From an uncultured beta proteobacterium (GTDB lineage: Bacteria > Pseudomonadota > Gammaproteobacteria > Burkholderiales > Burkholderiaceae_C), in contig CAIJRK010000058.1 of the NCBI GenBank assembly GCA_903823025.1, positions 1-64,000 on the forward strand: a stretch of DNA of 64,000 nucleotides, read 5' to 3'. Position 1 is the stretch's first letter, and every line of letters starts with the position of its first letter. Under the pieces are notes generated by a model. The model worked only from the letters and a program-made list of their open reading frames with translations. It did no database searches and was not told the DNA's origin. Both the position numbers and the translations under genes were made by a program. Positions 44,548-55,075 of this stretch are shown in pieces.

Positions 44548-44567
44548 TTAATTTTTTGGAGATCAGT

Positions 44568-45326
44568 ATGGACATAGCAGGCAAAGTATTTATCGTTACA
44601 GGCGGCGCATCCGGTTTGGGTGAAGGCACAGCGCGTATGTTGGCCGCAAAAGGCGGGCTTGTAGTGATTGCCGACATGCAAGTTGATAAAGGTGAGGCCG
44701 TTGCTAAAGACATCGGTGGCGCCTTTGTTAAATGCGATGTCAGCAATGAAGCAGAGGGTCAAGCGGTCGTCGTCCAAGCCGTCTCCATGGGCAAACTCAT
44801 GGGCCTGGTCAACTGTGCAGGGATTGCCCCTGCTGAAAAAACGGTGGGGAAAAATGGTGCGCATAGCTTGGGTGGGTTTACCAAATGCATTACCGTTAAT
44901 TTGGTGGGTAGCTTTAATATGATTCGGTTGGCCGCGCAAGCCATGTCGCAAAACGAGCCAGAAGCAACGGGAGAACGAGGCGTCATGATCTCAACGGCCT
45001 CGGTAGCGGCTTATGACGGTCAAATGGGTCAGGCCGCCTACAGCGCATCCAAAGGCGGCATTGTCGGCATGACACTGCCCATTGCGCGCGATTTGGCGCG
45101 TAATGGCATTCGTAATATGACCATCGCGCCCGGTATTTTTGGCACGCCCATGATGTTTGGGATGCCACAAGAAGTACAAGATGCGTTGGCCGCCAGCGTG
45201 CCTTTTCCGTCACGCTTGGGAACGCCGCAAGACTACGCCAAGCTGGCCCAACATATTTTTGAAAACGATATGCTCAATGGCGAGGTCATCCGGCTTGATG
45301 GCGCCATTCGCTTGGCTCCCCGCTAA
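44568..45326 (+). CDS. Short-chain dehydrogenase, 3-hydroxyacyl-CoA dehydrogenase type II-like
   Basis: A 252-residue NAD-dependent SDR. Cofactor motif [10 protein letters not shown] at about residues 12-21, [12 protein letters not shown], and the catalytic Ser/Tyr/Lys set ([22 protein letters not shown]). The insertion GAHSLGGF and the overall pattern match HSD10/type II 3-hydroxyacyl-CoA dehydrogenases, which act in isoleucine and fatty acyl-CoA oxidation. GGAG lies 7 nt before the ATG at 44568. The LiuR-like palindrome in its leader supports a catabolic role. Confidence 0.85.
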   Translation: MDIAGKVFIVTGGASGLGEGTARMLAAKGGLVVIADMQVDKGEAVAKDIGGAFVKCDVSNEAEGQAVVVQAVSMGKLMGLVNCAGIAPAEKTVGKNGAHSLGGFTKCITVNLVGSFNMIRLAAQAMSQNEPEATGERGVMISTASVAAYDGQMGQAAYSASKGGIVGMTLPIARDLARNGIRNMTIAPGIFGTPMMFGMPQEVQDALAASVPFPSRLGTPQDYAKLAQHIFENDMLNGEVIRLDGAIRLAPR

Positions 45327-45405
45327 AACGCGTATGCGCAGCAGGGTCACACAGGGCGTTCGCATGGAGAGACGACTCAACTCAAATTCGATCAGAACTG
45401 TTATA

Positions 45406-45416
45406 TTGCACTGCAA
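45406..45416. promoter_or_regulatory. PhaR-type operator upstream of phaZ
   Basis: TTGCACTGCAA has the TGC-N3-GCA dyad reported for PhaR binding sites and lies 22 bp before the phaZ ATG. The repressor gene is 1.2 kb away. The rest of the 112-bp gap holds no other clear signal. Confidence 0.5.
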
Positions 45417-45438
45417 CATTTTCTGAAAGTAAATCATC

Positions 45439-46773
45439 ATGCTCTACAAACTTTACGAAGCGCAACGTACCCTGATGGAGCCCTTCACCGATATGGCTCA
45501 ATCAGCGTCCAAGGCCTTTAACAATCCCCTGTCCATGCTGGGACGAAATCCATTGGCGCAACGCCTGTCAGCTGGCTACGACTTGATGCATCGGTTGGGC
45601 AAGGATTACGAAAAACCAGAATTTGGTCTGCGCACGATTGACGTGGATGGCGTAGAAATTGCCATCCACGAGCGCGTTGAACTTGACAAACCTTTTTGTG
45701 AGTTGCGTCGGTTCAAGCGCTTCAGTGATGATCTAACCACTCTGGGTAAATTGAAAGGGCAACCTGCCGTTTTGATCGTAGCGCCCTTGTCTGGTCACTA
45801 CGCAACGCTGTTGCGCGACACAGTCAAGACCATGCTGAAAGACCACAAGGTCTATATCACCGACTGGAAAAACGCACGTCTGATTCCCCAGTCAGAAGGT
45901 GAATTTCATCTGGATGACTATGTGAACTATGTGCAAGAGTTCATCCGGCACCTGCAAGGTATTTACGGCAATTGCCACGTCATCAGCGTTTGCCAACCAA
46001 CGGTGCCGGTGCTGGCTGCTATTTCACTGATGGCAACGCGTGGCGAGTTAACGCCCTTGAGCATGACCATGATGGGCGGTCCGATTGACGCCCGGAAATC
46101 ACCTACTGCGGTGAACAACCTGGCCATGACCAAAAGTTTTGAGTGGTTTGAGAACAACGTGATCTACCGCGTTCCCACCAACTTTGCGGGTGCGGGTCGT
46201 CGTGTTTATCCCGGCTTTTTGCAGCATTCCGGCTTTGTCGCCATGAACCCCAGCAACCATGCCAAGAGCCATTATGAATACTTCAAAGACTTGATTAAAG
46301 GTGATGACGTCAGCACCGAAGCGCACCGCAAGTTTTACGACGAGTACAACGCCGTGCTCGATATGGATGCCAACTATTACCTAGAAACCATCAAAGTCGT
46401 GTTTCAGGATTTCAGCTTGGTCAAAGGCACATGGGATGTCAAAAGCGTTGACGCAATCATGGAACGCGTTCGGCCACAAGATATCACCACCACGGCCATC
46501 TTCTCGGTTGAAGGTGAACTGGATGACATCTCCGGATCAGGCCAGACCGAAGCGGTCCACAGCATCTGCAGTGGGGTGCCACAATCACAACAGAAGCACT
46601 TGGAAGTACCAGGTGCCGGTCATTACGGCATCTTTGCCGGTCGGCGTTGGCGTGAAGTGGTGTATCCAGAAGTTAAATCATTCATTCTTAGCCACCAGCA
46701 GGCTGCAAAGCCAGAAAAAATAGTGCCTACTGAAATTAAAAATACACCCAAAAAAGTGACCAGCAACACTTGA
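45439..46773 (+). CDS. phaZ: Intracellular polyhydroxyalkanoate depolymerase
   Basis: A 444-residue alpha/beta-hydrolase that mobilises stored PHB granules. It belongs to the short-chain PHA depolymerase family that uses a Cys nucleophile: Cys185 in VISVCQPTVP, with the later Asp region GELDDISGSGQT and His in VPGAGHYGIFAGRRW. There is no signal peptide, as expected for a granule-bound cytosolic enzyme. A PhaR-type dyad sits in the leader, linking it to phaR. Its stop overlaps the next start (TGATG). Confidence 0.92.
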   Translation: MLYKLYEAQRTLMEPFTDMAQSASKAFNNPLSMLGRNPLAQRLSAGYDLMHRLGKDYEKPEFGLRTIDVDGVEIAIHERVELDKPFCELRRFKRFSDDLTTLGKLKGQPAVLIVAPLSGHYATLLRDTVKTMLKDHKVYITDWKNARLIPQSEGEFHLDDYVNYVQEFIRHLQGIYGNCHVISVCQPTVPVLAAISLMATRGELTPLSMTMMGGPIDARKSPTAVNNLAMTKSFEWFENNVIYRVPTNFAGAGRRVYPGFLQHSGFVAMNPSNHAKSHYEYFKDLIKGDDVSTEAHRKFYDEYNAVLDMDANYYLETIKVVFQDFSLVKGTWDVKSVDAIMERVRPQDITTTAIFSVEGELDDISGSGQTEAVHSICSGVPQSQQKHLEVPGAGHYGIFAGRRWREVVYPEVKSFILSHQQAAKPEKIVPTEIKNTPKKVTSNT

Positions 46774-47441
46774 TGAATGCACAAGCCGCCACACTTCTCG
46801 CGGCATTACCGCAAACGCAATGCACGCGCTGCGGTTATCCAGACTGTGCAACTTATGCGCAGTCAATCGTAGAAGACACGGCGGGTATTAACCAGTGCCC
46901 GCCTGGTGGTGCCCAGGGAATTGAGTGGCTAGCGGCCCTCACGGGCAAGCCTTTGACGCCCTTGAATCCTGCCAACGGCGCAGAGACGCCCCGGGCAGTC
47001 GCCTTTATTGATGAAGATTGGTGCATCGGCTGCACTTTGTGCATCAAAGCCTGTCCGACCGATGCCATCATGGGCAGTAACAAACGGATGCACACCATCA
47101 TTGAGGCCTACTGCACAGGCTGCGAATTGTGCTTGCCGGTTTGCCCGGTCGATTGCATAGAACTTGAAAACGTTACAAAAACCAAAACGGGTTGGGCTGC
47201 GTGGTCGCACTCACAGGCAGACTTGGCGCGTGAGCGCTACGTTTTTCACCGCGAACGACAAACGCGCGATCTTGATGAAAACGCGCAAAGGCTTGAAGCC
47301 AAAGCGGTGCTTAAACTGTCTGATTTAGCCAGTCATTCGCAGCACACGGATGCTGCCGTACTGGATAAAAAACGAGCGGTCATTGAAGCGGCATTGGCAA
47401 GAGCGCGCGCCAAGCGTGACGCGAGCGATAGCGATCAATAA
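46773..47441 (+). CDS. rnfB: RnfB/RsxB-type ferredoxin
   Basis: A 222-residue iron-sulfur protein. An N-terminal Fe-S domain of the 4Fe-4S type (TQCTRCGYPDCATYAQ, then INQCPPGG) is followed by two ferredoxin motifs, CIGCTLCIKACP and CTGCELCLPVCP. The C-terminal third is Ala/Arg-rich and helical. No other rnf gene is nearby and no N-terminal membrane helix is present, so it may be a stand-alone electron carrier, as in other Burkholderiales. It starts on the last base of the phaZ stop; coupling to PHB turnover is possible but unexplained. Confidence 0.85.
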   Translation: MNAQAATLLAALPQTQCTRCGYPDCATYAQSIVEDTAGINQCPPGGAQGIEWLAALTGKPLTPLNPANGAETPRAVAFIDEDWCIGCTLCIKACPTDAIMGSNKRMHTIIEAYCTGCELCLPVCPVDCIELENVTKTKTGWAAWSHSQADLARERYVFHRERQTRDLDENAQRLEAKAVLKLSDLASHSQHTDAAVLDKKRAVIEAALARARAKRDASDSDQ

Positions 47442-47450
47442 TTGATGGCC

Positions 47451-49772
47451 TTAAAACACCAGGTTCTTGTATATGCCACACCCAACAAACAAGTCATCCA
47501 GACTCTGAACGTAAGACATCTTGGTTTGGACCCGGCCAGTTGCCGGGTTGGTAATGTCGTATTCCACCCAGCCTGGCTCGGCGTTGGACTGCGTCATGAT
47601 GGCCTCTAGCAAGCCATCACCATCAATGCCTGCAATGTCTTGCACCCGCGTCCCCACTTTGGCGGGGTTACCACCAAAAGCCAGATAAGCCCCATGGCGG
47701 TCCAGTGCAAACATGTACATATCACGGTCAAAAAAAGCGTTTTCAACCTGTGTAAGTTGCTGCAGGAAAGCGTCGCGCGAGGTGCATTGGCGGCGATACG
47801 CCACCGCACGCTCCACCAATGTCATGGCCTCTTCTGCAGTGCCTTGCATCAGCTTGAAGCTGGCAACAGCCTCTGACAACGTGGAGGCACGCACCTCAAG
47901 GTCATTGGCTTGACTGACGGCACGCTCTACCACTACCGCATTTTGCTGCGTAATTTCATCGAGCTGGCGCACGGCGGTTGTGATTTCAGTCAGGCCCGCA
48001 CTTTGTTCAATGCTGGATGCCGAGATTTGCGACATGTTGGCCGCAACTCCCCTAATGCCCTCGACAATCTGCGTGATGTTGGTGCCAGCTTGACGTATTT
48101 GTGCCACACCGATAGCCACCTGCTCTGACGACGCCCCGATTAACTGCCGAATTTCTTTGGCAGATGCAGCAGAACGCTGTGCCAGCGAACGTACTTCGCT
48201 GGCAACCACGGCAAAACCACGGCCTGACTCGCCCGCTCTTGCCGCCTCAACGGCTGCATTGAGCGCCAGAATATTAGTCTGAAAAGCCAAACCATCAATC
48301 ACACTGACGATTTCATCCATGCGCCGGGTGCTGGACTGGATGGCCTCCACCGAACCGATAGCCTCAGCCATCGCTTGCGCGCCATGTTCAGCAACATCAC
48401 GCACGCCACTGGCCATCGTGTCAGAGCGTTGCGCCGCTGCCGCGTTGCCTTGCACCGTCAAGGACAGCTCCTCCACGCTGGCAGCAGTTTGCTCTAAGTT
48501 AGCCGCCTGTTGCTCGGTGCGACTGGACAAAGCCCGATTACCCAGCGCCAGACTGCTACCTGCATGTGACACCAGCGCCGAATTGCTGCGAACGCTGGCA
48601 ACCATGGCCGAGAGGTTAGTGACCATGGTATCCATCACATTGGACATATCGGCCAGCTCATCTTTACCTTGCATTCGGGCCTGTTGACGTAAATTGCCAC
48701 TGGCTGTTTGTTTCATAAAGTCCAGCACCTGACGCAAGTCCGCCATAAAACTAATGTGAAAAGACAGCATCAAATAAAGCATGACCAAAAGGCCCAGACT
48801 GCTGCCCACCGTCGTCAACCAGAACTGGCGGCTGACGGTGTCCATACGGGTCTGCAAAACATGGCTGACATGTGCTACCGCGCTGCGCTGATAAGCCGTC
48901 ACAGCCTCAATGGTTTGGGTGCCCCGCGTGAAAAAAGCTTGGGGTTCGCCGGTCAGGGTGTTGGCCGAAAAACGCTCGCGAGCATGTGCGGAAAACGAGG
49001 TAGTAGCCGCCAAAGCTTTGTCTGCCAAAGGCTCTATCGAACCAAAATCTTTCATTAAGGTCAAGGCATAGTGGGCATCGCGTGTCAGCAAATCCAGTAC
49101 TTCCAGCTTGGTACGCAAACTAATGGCACCGGCTTCATCCATTTCGGGCTGACTTAGCAGACCGGCCCCTTGACCGCGTAATTTACCAATCTGCTCCGTC
49201 CAGGGAATCATGCGCGAAACCACCATATCAATCACCATATAGGTGGCCGGGTCGGGGTCAAATAACAAATTCGATTGTTTGGCCAAACCATAAACAAAAC
49301 GGCCCAAGTCATCAATTAATGCCGTATGCAAGGCAAAACTGGCGGGCGCTGTTTTGCCATCCAGCGCCGACACCAGCCCATCAACGCGTGCGCGAAGGCC
49401 GCCCCACTCATTTTGATTAAGAGGCATCCGGGCAGACGCAAGCTGGCTGTCAAGCACATCGCGAGCGTGGCGCAAGGCCAGACGCGTAGTGTCTCGCCCT
49501 GTCTGCGCGGCGATGTTCCCGGAGAGCACCATGTTGGTTTGTCCACGATGGGTTTGCAGCTGTCGAATCAATTCACTGGCATCACTCGCCATGCCAATGC
49601 CTTGCAACTCATCGCGAGAAATGTCGAGTTCACGGGTTTGAACTGAAATTAATTGCGCCAGCACCACCAACATGGGAACGAGTAAAACCAGAGCCAGCAC
49701 CGTGAGTTTGGTGGAAAACCGCATCTTGCGCATGATCCACATACCGGTTGAAAAAAACTTTTTAACATCCAT
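47451..49772 (-). CDS. Methyl-accepting chemotaxis protein with extra C-terminal sensor-like domain
   Basis: A 773-residue chemoreceptor. TM1 is at about 22-43, followed by a ~270-residue periplasmic helical region, TM2 near 318-340 ([18 protein letters not shown]), a HAMP-like linker and the cytoplasmic signalling hairpin with the conserved tip [19 protein letters not shown]. After the signalling domain, where most receptors end, about 115 further residues read as a single-Cache-like fold ([29 protein letters not shown], then [18 protein letters not shown]). It is convergent with rnfB (9-bp gap) and 78 bp upstream of nothing else chemotactic. The ligand is unknown. Confidence 0.9.
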   Translation of the reverse strand: MDVKKFFSTGMWIMRKMRFSTKLTVLALVLLVPMLVVLAQLISVQTRELDISRDELQGIGMASDASELIRQLQTHRGQTNMVLSGNIAAQTGRDTTRLALRHARDVLDSQLASARMPLNQNEWGGLRARVDGLVSALDGKTAPASFALHTALIDDLGRFVYGLAKQSNLLFDPDPATYMVIDMVVSRMIPWTEQIGKLRGQGAGLLSQPEMDEAGAISLRTKLEVLDLLTRDAHYALTLMKDFGSIEPLADKALAATTSFSAHARERFSANTLTGEPQAFFTRGTQTIEAVTAYQRSAVAHVSHVLQTRMDTVSRQFWLTTVGSSLGLLVMLYLMLSFHISFMADLRQVLDFMKQTASGNLRQQARMQGKDELADMSNVMDTMVTNLSAMVASVRSNSALVSHAGSSLALGNRALSSRTEQQAANLEQTAASVEELSLTVQGNAAAAQRSDTMASGVRDVAEHGAQAMAEAIGSVEAIQSSTRRMDEIVSVIDGLAFQTNILALNAAVEAARAGESGRGFAVVASEVRSLAQRSAASAKEIRQLIGASSEQVAIGVAQIRQAGTNITQIVEGIRGVAANMSQISASSIEQSAGLTEITTAVRQLDEITQQNAVVVERAVSQANDLEVRASTLSEAVASFKLMQGTAEEAMTLVERAVAYRRQCTSRDAFLQQLTQVENAFFDRDMYMFALDRHGAYLAFGGNPAKVGTRVQDIAGIDGDGLLEAIMTQSNAEPGWVEYDITNPATGRVQTKMSYVQSLDDLFVGCGIYKNLVF

Positions 49773-49850
49773 AACTCACACTCTCGACTTAAATTTAACT
49801 CCAAGCAATTTAACACTACTTTTTGCAGTTAAAAGCCCCGGAAAAACCCG

Positions 49851-50330
49851 CTAAAGCGCAGCAAATGCCAGCACAACATCAGGCGGTGCCTGTACCAGTT
49901 CTATCAAAACGCCCTCCCCCGCAATCGGGAATTCTTCGTTTGACTTCGGATGCAGAAAGCAGATGTCGTACCCCGCTGCCCCCTTGCGGATGCCGCCCGG
50001 CGCAAAACGCACGCCGTTGGCCGTGAGCCATTCCACCGCGCGCGGCAGATCGTCAATCCACAGCCCCACGTGATTGAGTGGCGTTGTATGCACCGCCGGT
50101 TTTTTGTCGATATCCACTGGCTGCATCAAATCGACTTCGACCTTGAAAGGGCCACGGCCCATAGTGCAAATGTCTTCGTCCACGTTTTCACGTTCACTGC
50201 GAAAAGTGCCGGTCACTTCCAGGCCCAACATGTCAACCCAGAGCTTTTGCAAACGGGTTTTGTCGGTGCCGCCGATGGCGATTTGCTGAATGCCCAGTAC
50301 TTTAAAGGGGCGAATCGTAGGCGTCGTCAT
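49851..50330 (-). CDS. VOC-family protein, candidate methylmalonyl-CoA epimerase
   Basis: A 159-residue vicinal-oxygen-chelate protein with two beta-alpha-beta-beta-beta units: [15 protein letters not shown] with metal-ligand residues and [17 protein letters not shown] with the second set, ending in LIELVQAPP. The ATG at 50330 leaves 4 bp to the propionyl-CoA carboxylase stop, so it is the last gene of the propionate operon. Context makes methylmalonyl-CoA epimerase the best guess, since the carboxylase yields the S and the mutase needs the R isomer. A glyoxalase-like role cannot be excluded by sequence alone. Confidence 0.75.
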   Translation of the reverse strand: MTTPTIRPFKVLGIQQIAIGGTDKTRLQKLWVDMLGLEVTGTFRSERENVDEDICTMGRGPFKVEVDLMQPVDIDKKPAVHTTPLNHVGLWIDDLPRAVEWLTANGVRFAPGGIRKGAAGYDICFLHPKSNEEFPIAGEGVLIELVQAPPDVVLAFAAL

Positions 50331-50334
50331 GTCG

Positions 50335-52389
50335 TTACTCAAACTCGACAATGACTTGATCGACGGCCATGGATTCACCCTTGCTCGCGTTGATGGACTT
50401 GACAATGCCGTCAGCGGTGGCAAACAACACGTTTTCCATCTTCATCGCCTCAATCACAGCGACGCGTTCACCGGCCTGCACTTTTTGCCCCACTTGCACG
50501 GCCACTTCAACCAGCAAACCCGGCATAGGCGACTGCATAAAGCGACTCATATCAGGCGGCGCCTTGTAAGGCATCATGGCGTACAGTTCGGCGGCACGGG
50601 GCGACAGCACCAATGTGTCAATCTGCGTTCCGTTGTGCGAGACACGAATCGCCAGCGGATTTTTACCCGCCAAGCTGCCGCGTTCAACTTGCGCCGTGAA
50701 TGGCTCACCGTTGCAAGTGCCATGAATACGAACTTCACCCAAGCGATAGTTGCTCGATATTTTGTAGCTTCTGGTGCCGACGGCGATAGAACTAGCACCT
50801 GTTTTTTCGTCAAATTCCGTCACGCAAACGGGCGTCGGCGTCGTGTTACCTTGTTGACCCAAAGTCACCACGACAAAGTCCGTGGCAACTTCGACCTCAT
50901 GGCCTTCCATCTGACCACTGATGTTGGCAGCCCGGTTGCGGTATTTGCGGTTCACAAATGCAGCCAATGCAATCAACAAATCGGCGTCGTCATGCGGCAC
51001 ATCTTCGGCCCGGAACCCTTGCGAATAATTCTCGGCAATAAAGCCCGTGTTGAAGTCGCCTGAGACAAATTTTGGATGCGCCAACAAGGCCGCCTGAAAC
51101 GGAATGTTGCTGCTGATACCGCGAATCACAAAGCCATTCAGGGCTTCACGCATCTTGGCAATGGCATCCAGCCGGTCTTTGCCGTGAACGATCAGCTTGC
51201 CGATCATCGAGTCGTAAAACATCGGAATCTCACCACCGTCTTGCACGCCGGTATCGACCCGAACGCCCTGCCATTGGCTCGTGTCAGCGGCAAACATGGT
51301 TTCTTCAGGCGGCTGAAATTGCACCAAACGGCCCGTGGAAGGCAAGAAATTGCGAAACGGATCTTCCGCGTTAATGCGGCACTCAATCGCCCAGCCGTCG
51401 CGCTTGACTTCGGCTTGCGTCAAAGGCAGTTTTTCGCCAGCGGCCACGCGAATCATCAGCTCCACCAAATCCAGGCCCGTGATGCACTCGGTCACAGGGT
51501 GTTCCACCTGCAAACGGGTGTTCATCTCCAGGAAGTAAAAGCTTTGATCCTTGCCGACCACAAACTCAACTGTGCCCGCACTCTGGTAATTCACCGCTTT
51601 GGCCAGTTGCACAGCCTGCTCGCCCATCGCTTTGCGGGTCGCTTCACTGATGAAAGGTGATGGCGCTTCTTCAATCACTTTTTGGTGGCGGCGTTGAATG
51701 GAACACTCGCGCTCATTGAGATAAATCACGTTGCCATGACTGTCGCCCACCAACTGAATTTCAATGTGACGCGGTTCTTCAACGAATTTTTCAATGAACA
51801 CACGGTCGTCGCCAAAGCTGTTGCGTGCCTCGTTGCGACAGCTGGTGAAGCCTTCAAACGCTTCCTTGTCATTGAAGGCGACACGCAATCCTTTGCCACC
51901 ACCGCCAGCACTGGCTTTGATCATGACCGGATAACCAATACCCTTGGCGATTTCAACGGCCTCTTCAGGCGTTTCAATCGCGTGATTGACACCGGGAATG
52001 CAGTTCACACCCGCTTTACCTGCCAGCTTCTTGGACTCAATCTTGTCGCCCATGGCGGCAATTGAGTGATGTTTGGGGCCGATGAAGACAATGCCTTCTT
52101 CTTCCACGCGCTTGGCAAAGCCCGCGTTTTCGCTCAAAAAGCCGTAACCGGGATGCACCGCTTGGGCACCGGTTTGTTTGCAAGCCGCAATAATTTTATC
52201 GGCCAGCAAATAGCTTTCGCGGCTGGGTGCCGGGCCAATGTTGACGGCCTCATCGGCCAGCATCACATGGCGGGCGTCTTTGTCGGCGTCAGAATAAACC
52301 GCAACGGTTTTGATGCCCATTTTTTGGGCTGTTTTGATAACCCGGCAGGCGATTTCGCCACGGTTGGCAATTAGTATTTTTGTAAACAT
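50335..52389 (-). CDS. pccA: Propionyl-CoA carboxylase, biotin-containing alpha subunit
   Basis: A 684-residue biotin carboxylase/carrier subunit. The biotin carboxylase domain ([43 protein letters not shown]) is followed by the BT interdomain and a C-terminal biotinyl domain with EAMKMEN (biotin Lys about 650). ATP-dependent carboxylation of biotin feeds the beta subunit to give methylmalonyl-CoA. The ATG at 52389, with GAGGAAAG upstream, is chosen over an earlier codon that overlaps pccB. Confidence 0.93.
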   Translation of the reverse strand: MFTKILIANRGEIACRVIKTAQKMGIKTVAVYSDADKDARHVMLADEAVNIGPAPSRESYLLADKIIAACKQTGAQAVHPGYGFLSENAGFAKRVEEEGIVFIGPKHHSIAAMGDKIESKKLAGKAGVNCIPGVNHAIETPEEAVEIAKGIGYPVMIKASAGGGGKGLRVAFNDKEAFEGFTSCRNEARNSFGDDRVFIEKFVEEPRHIEIQLVGDSHGNVIYLNERECSIQRRHQKVIEEAPSPFISEATRKAMGEQAVQLAKAVNYQSAGTVEFVVGKDQSFYFLEMNTRLQVEHPVTECITGLDLVELMIRVAAGEKLPLTQAEVKRDGWAIECRINAEDPFRNFLPSTGRLVQFQPPEETMFAADTSQWQGVRVDTGVQDGGEIPMFYDSMIGKLIVHGKDRLDAIAKMREALNGFVIRGISSNIPFQAALLAHPKFVSGDFNTGFIAENYSQGFRAEDVPHDDADLLIALAAFVNRKYRNRAANISGQMEGHEVEVATDFVVVTLGQQGNTTPTPVCVTEFDEKTGASSIAVGTRSYKISSNYRLGEVRIHGTCNGEPFTAQVERGSLAGKNPLAIRVSHNGTQIDTLVLSPRAAELYAMMPYKAPPDMSRFMQSPMPGLLVEVAVQVGQKVQAGERVAVIEAMKMENVLFATADGIVKSINASKGESMAVDQVIVEFE

Positions 52390-52409
52390 TTTTTTCTTTC
52401 CTCGGGCCA

Positions 52410-53942
52410 TCAAAGCGGAATATTGCCGTGTTTGCGCCACGGATTCTCAATTTTTTTGTCGCGCAACATCACCAGCGAACGGCAGATGCGTTTGCGGGTT
52501 TCGTGCGGCAAAATCACGTCATCAATGAAGCCGCGAGCGCCCGCCACAAACGGGTTCGCAAAGCGGGCTTTGTATTCGGCTTCTCTGGCGGCCAGTTTGA
52601 CGGGGTCATTCTTGTCTTCACGGAAGATGATTTCGACCGCACCCTTGGCACCCATCACCGCAATTTCAGCATTGGGCCAGGCAAAGTTGACGTCACCGCG
52701 CAAGTGTTTGGAAGACATCACGTCATACGCGCCGCCGTAGGCTTTGCGCGTAATGACCGTAATTTTTGGCACCGTGCATTCGGCAAAGGCGTAAAGCAAC
52801 TTGGCACCATGTTTGATGATGCCGGCGTACTCTTGAACGGTTCCGGGCATGAAACCGGGCACGTCCACAAAGGTAATAACCGGAATGTTGAAGGCATCGC
52901 AAAAGCGCACAAAACGGGCAGCCTTGATGGAACTCTTGATGTCCAGACAACCGGCCAGCACCAGCGGCTGATTGGCCACAATACCTACGGTTTGACCTTC
53001 CATGCGGCCAAAACCAATAATGATGTTCTTGGCGTACTCCGGTTGCAACTCAAAGAAATCGCCGTCATCCAATATCTTGACGATCAGCTCTTTCATGTCA
53101 TAAGACTTGTTGGCACTGTCAGGCACCAAAGTATCCAGGCTCATGTCCATGCGATCAGCCGGATCACCGCCGCGGCGCACCGGCGCTTTTTCACGGTTAT
53201 TGAGCGGCAGGTAGTTGTAAAGACGGCGCAACATCAGCAGCGCTTCTACGTCGTTTTCAAAGGCCAGATCAGCCACGCCACTCTTGGTGGTGTGCGTGGT
53301 AGCGCCGCCTAATTGTTCTGCGGTGACTTCTTCATGCGTCACGGTTTTCACCACTTCGGGGCCGGTGACGAACATGTAGGAGCTGTCTTTGACCATGAAA
53401 ATAAAGTCAGTCATGGCGGGTGAATACACCGCGCCACCGGCTGAGGGTCCCATGATCATGCTGATTTGCGGCACCACACCGCTGGCCATCACATTGCGCT
53501 GGAACACGTCGGCATAACCGCCCAAGCTCGCCACACCTTCCTGAATCCGGGCGCCACCTGAATCGTTCAGACCAATCACTGGCGCGCCGACCTTCATAGC
53601 CTGGTCCATCACCTTGCAAATTTTCTCGGCATGGGCTTCGGACAAAGCGCCGCCAAACACCGTGAAATCCTGGCTGAACACAAACACCAAACGGCCATTG
53701 ATCATGCCGTAACCCGTAACCACGCCATCACCAGGAATCTTGTTGTCTTGCATCCCAAAATCGACGCAGCGGTGTTCGACAAACATATCCCACTCTTCAA
53801 ACGTGCCCTCATCAAGCAGCAACTCAAGGCGCTCACGGGCCGTCAATTTGCCCTTGCTGTGTTGCGCGTCGATGCGTTTTTGGCCTCCACCCAAACGTGC
53901 GAGTTCGCGCTTGGCTTCCAGTTTTTTAAGTATCTCTTGCAT
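52410..53942 (-). CDS. pccB: Propionyl-CoA carboxylase, carboxyltransferase beta subunit
   Basis: A 510-residue carboxyltransferase that moves CO2 from biotin to propionyl-CoA. The N-terminal half has [20 protein letters not shown] and the C-terminal half has the acyl-CoA and biotin motifs [20 protein letters not shown] and [15 protein letters not shown]. The best family match is PccB rather than AccD because of the length and the paired alpha subunit. Twenty bases separate it from pccA. Confidence 0.93.
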   Translation of the reverse strand: MQEILKKLEAKRELARLGGGQKRIDAQHSKGKLTARERLELLLDEGTFEEWDMFVEHRCVDFGMQDNKIPGDGVVTGYGMINGRLVFVFSQDFTVFGGALSEAHAEKICKVMDQAMKVGAPVIGLNDSGGARIQEGVASLGGYADVFQRNVMASGVVPQISMIMGPSAGGAVYSPAMTDFIFMVKDSSYMFVTGPEVVKTVTHEEVTAEQLGGATTHTTKSGVADLAFENDVEALLMLRRLYNYLPLNNREKAPVRRGGDPADRMDMSLDTLVPDSANKSYDMKELIVKILDDGDFFELQPEYAKNIIIGFGRMEGQTVGIVANQPLVLAGCLDIKSSIKAARFVRFCDAFNIPVITFVDVPGFMPGTVQEYAGIIKHGAKLLYAFAECTVPKITVITRKAYGGAYDVMSSKHLRGDVNFAWPNAEIAVMGAKGAVEIIFREDKNDPVKLAAREAEYKARFANPFVAGARGFIDDVILPHETRKRICRSLVMLRDKKIENPWRKHGNIPL

Positions 53943-54005
53943 GGTTTTCTCTTTCAGAAGTCTTGATGATCTGTCTCGTTAATCGCTATTTATTTTTATA
54001 ACGAC

Positions 54006-55040
54006 TTACACGCTGCTCATGTGGGCCATGAGAAGATTTCGTGCTGCAGTCGAGGCTGCCATTCGACCTTCCAGAACCTCTTGAGTTAACTGGGGCAATA
54101 GCTGCTGTACCTGCGGATGTTGACGAAATGCTTGTTTCAAACCTGCGTCAATGCGTTCCCACATCCACGCCAGGGACTGGTGTTGACGGCGCGCAGCCCA
54201 CTGGCCATTAGCCGTTTGCAGACGTTGGAATTCCGTCACGGCCGTCCAAAATGTGTCCACGCCCTGCCCGTTCAAAGCGCTAAGTGGCAGGGCTTTAGGG
54301 TGCCAGGTTGCCTCGTCATGGCGACCAAACATGCCCAAGAGTTGCATGGCCGCCGTGATTTGCAACTGCGCACGTTGCGCGGCGATGGCGTCAATATCCG
54401 CCTTGTTGATCAGCACCAAATCGGCCAATTCCATCACGCCTTTTTTGATGGCCTGCAGATCGTCGCCCGCGTTGGGCAGTTGCATCAACACAAACATATC
54501 AGTCATGCCGGCCACCGCCGTTTCGCTTTGCCCGACGCCTACGGTTTCGACAATCACGATGTCGTAGCCTGCCGCCTCGCAAACCAACATGGCCTCACGC
54601 GTTTTCTCGGCCACGCCGCCCAGTGTGCCACTGCTGGGACTAGGTCGGATGTAGGCGTTTTCGTGCACCGAGAGCTTTTCCATGCGGGTTTTGTCGCCCA
54701 AAATGGAACCGCCTGAAACCGTGGACGAGGGATCAATGGTGAGTACGGCCACGCGATGACCTTGATCAATCAGATACAAACCCAACACTTCGATGAAGGT
54801 GGATTTACCAACGCCCGGCACGCCACTGATGCCTAAACGAAAAGACTTGCCCGTGTGTGGCAATAGCGTTGTGAGGAGTTCATCTGCCTGCGCCCGATGA
54901 TCCGCGCGGGTAGATTCGAGCAGCGTGATGGACTTGGCAATGGCACGACGTTGCGCACTGCCCGTCGAATTCACGATAGAGGCGACGGAAATCGGCGCGA
55001 GCACCCGATTTCGTTCTGCACTTTTTATGACCGTCGGCAT
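54006..55040 (-). CDS. meaB: Methylmalonyl-CoA mutase-associated GTPase MeaB
   Basis: A 344-residue G3E-family GTPase (also annotated ArgK or LAO/AO transport ATPase) that guards and reloads the B12 cofactor of methylmalonyl-CoA mutase. The P-loop is GVPGVGKSTF near residue 75, followed by DPSSTVSGGSILGDKTRM, ETVGVGQSE and the NKAD guanine-specificity motif. It lies between the mutase and pccB in the same direction, which fixes its role. Confidence 0.94.
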   Translation of the reverse strand: MPTVIKSAERNRVLAPISVASIVNSTGSAQRRAIAKSITLLESTRADHRAQADELLTTLLPHTGKSFRLGISGVPGVGKSTFIEVLGLYLIDQGHRVAVLTIDPSSTVSGGSILGDKTRMEKLSVHENAYIRPSPSSGTLGGVAEKTREAMLVCEAAGYDIVIVETVGVGQSETAVAGMTDMFVLMQLPNAGDDLQAIKKGVMELADLVLINKADIDAIAAQRAQLQITAAMQLLGMFGRHDEATWHPKALPLSALNGQGVDTFWTAVTEFQRLQTANGQWAARRQHQSLAWMWERIDAGLKQAFRQHPQVQQLLPQLTQEVLEGRMAASTAARNLLMAHMSSV

Positions 55041-55075
55041 GGTTGTTATAAATGAGGTTCTAACCGCAATTTCAT

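Noticed and set aside
52428-53312. A 294-codon plus-strand frame inside pccB
   Set aside because: It is a shadow of a well-conserved carboxyltransferase, with no family pattern of its own.
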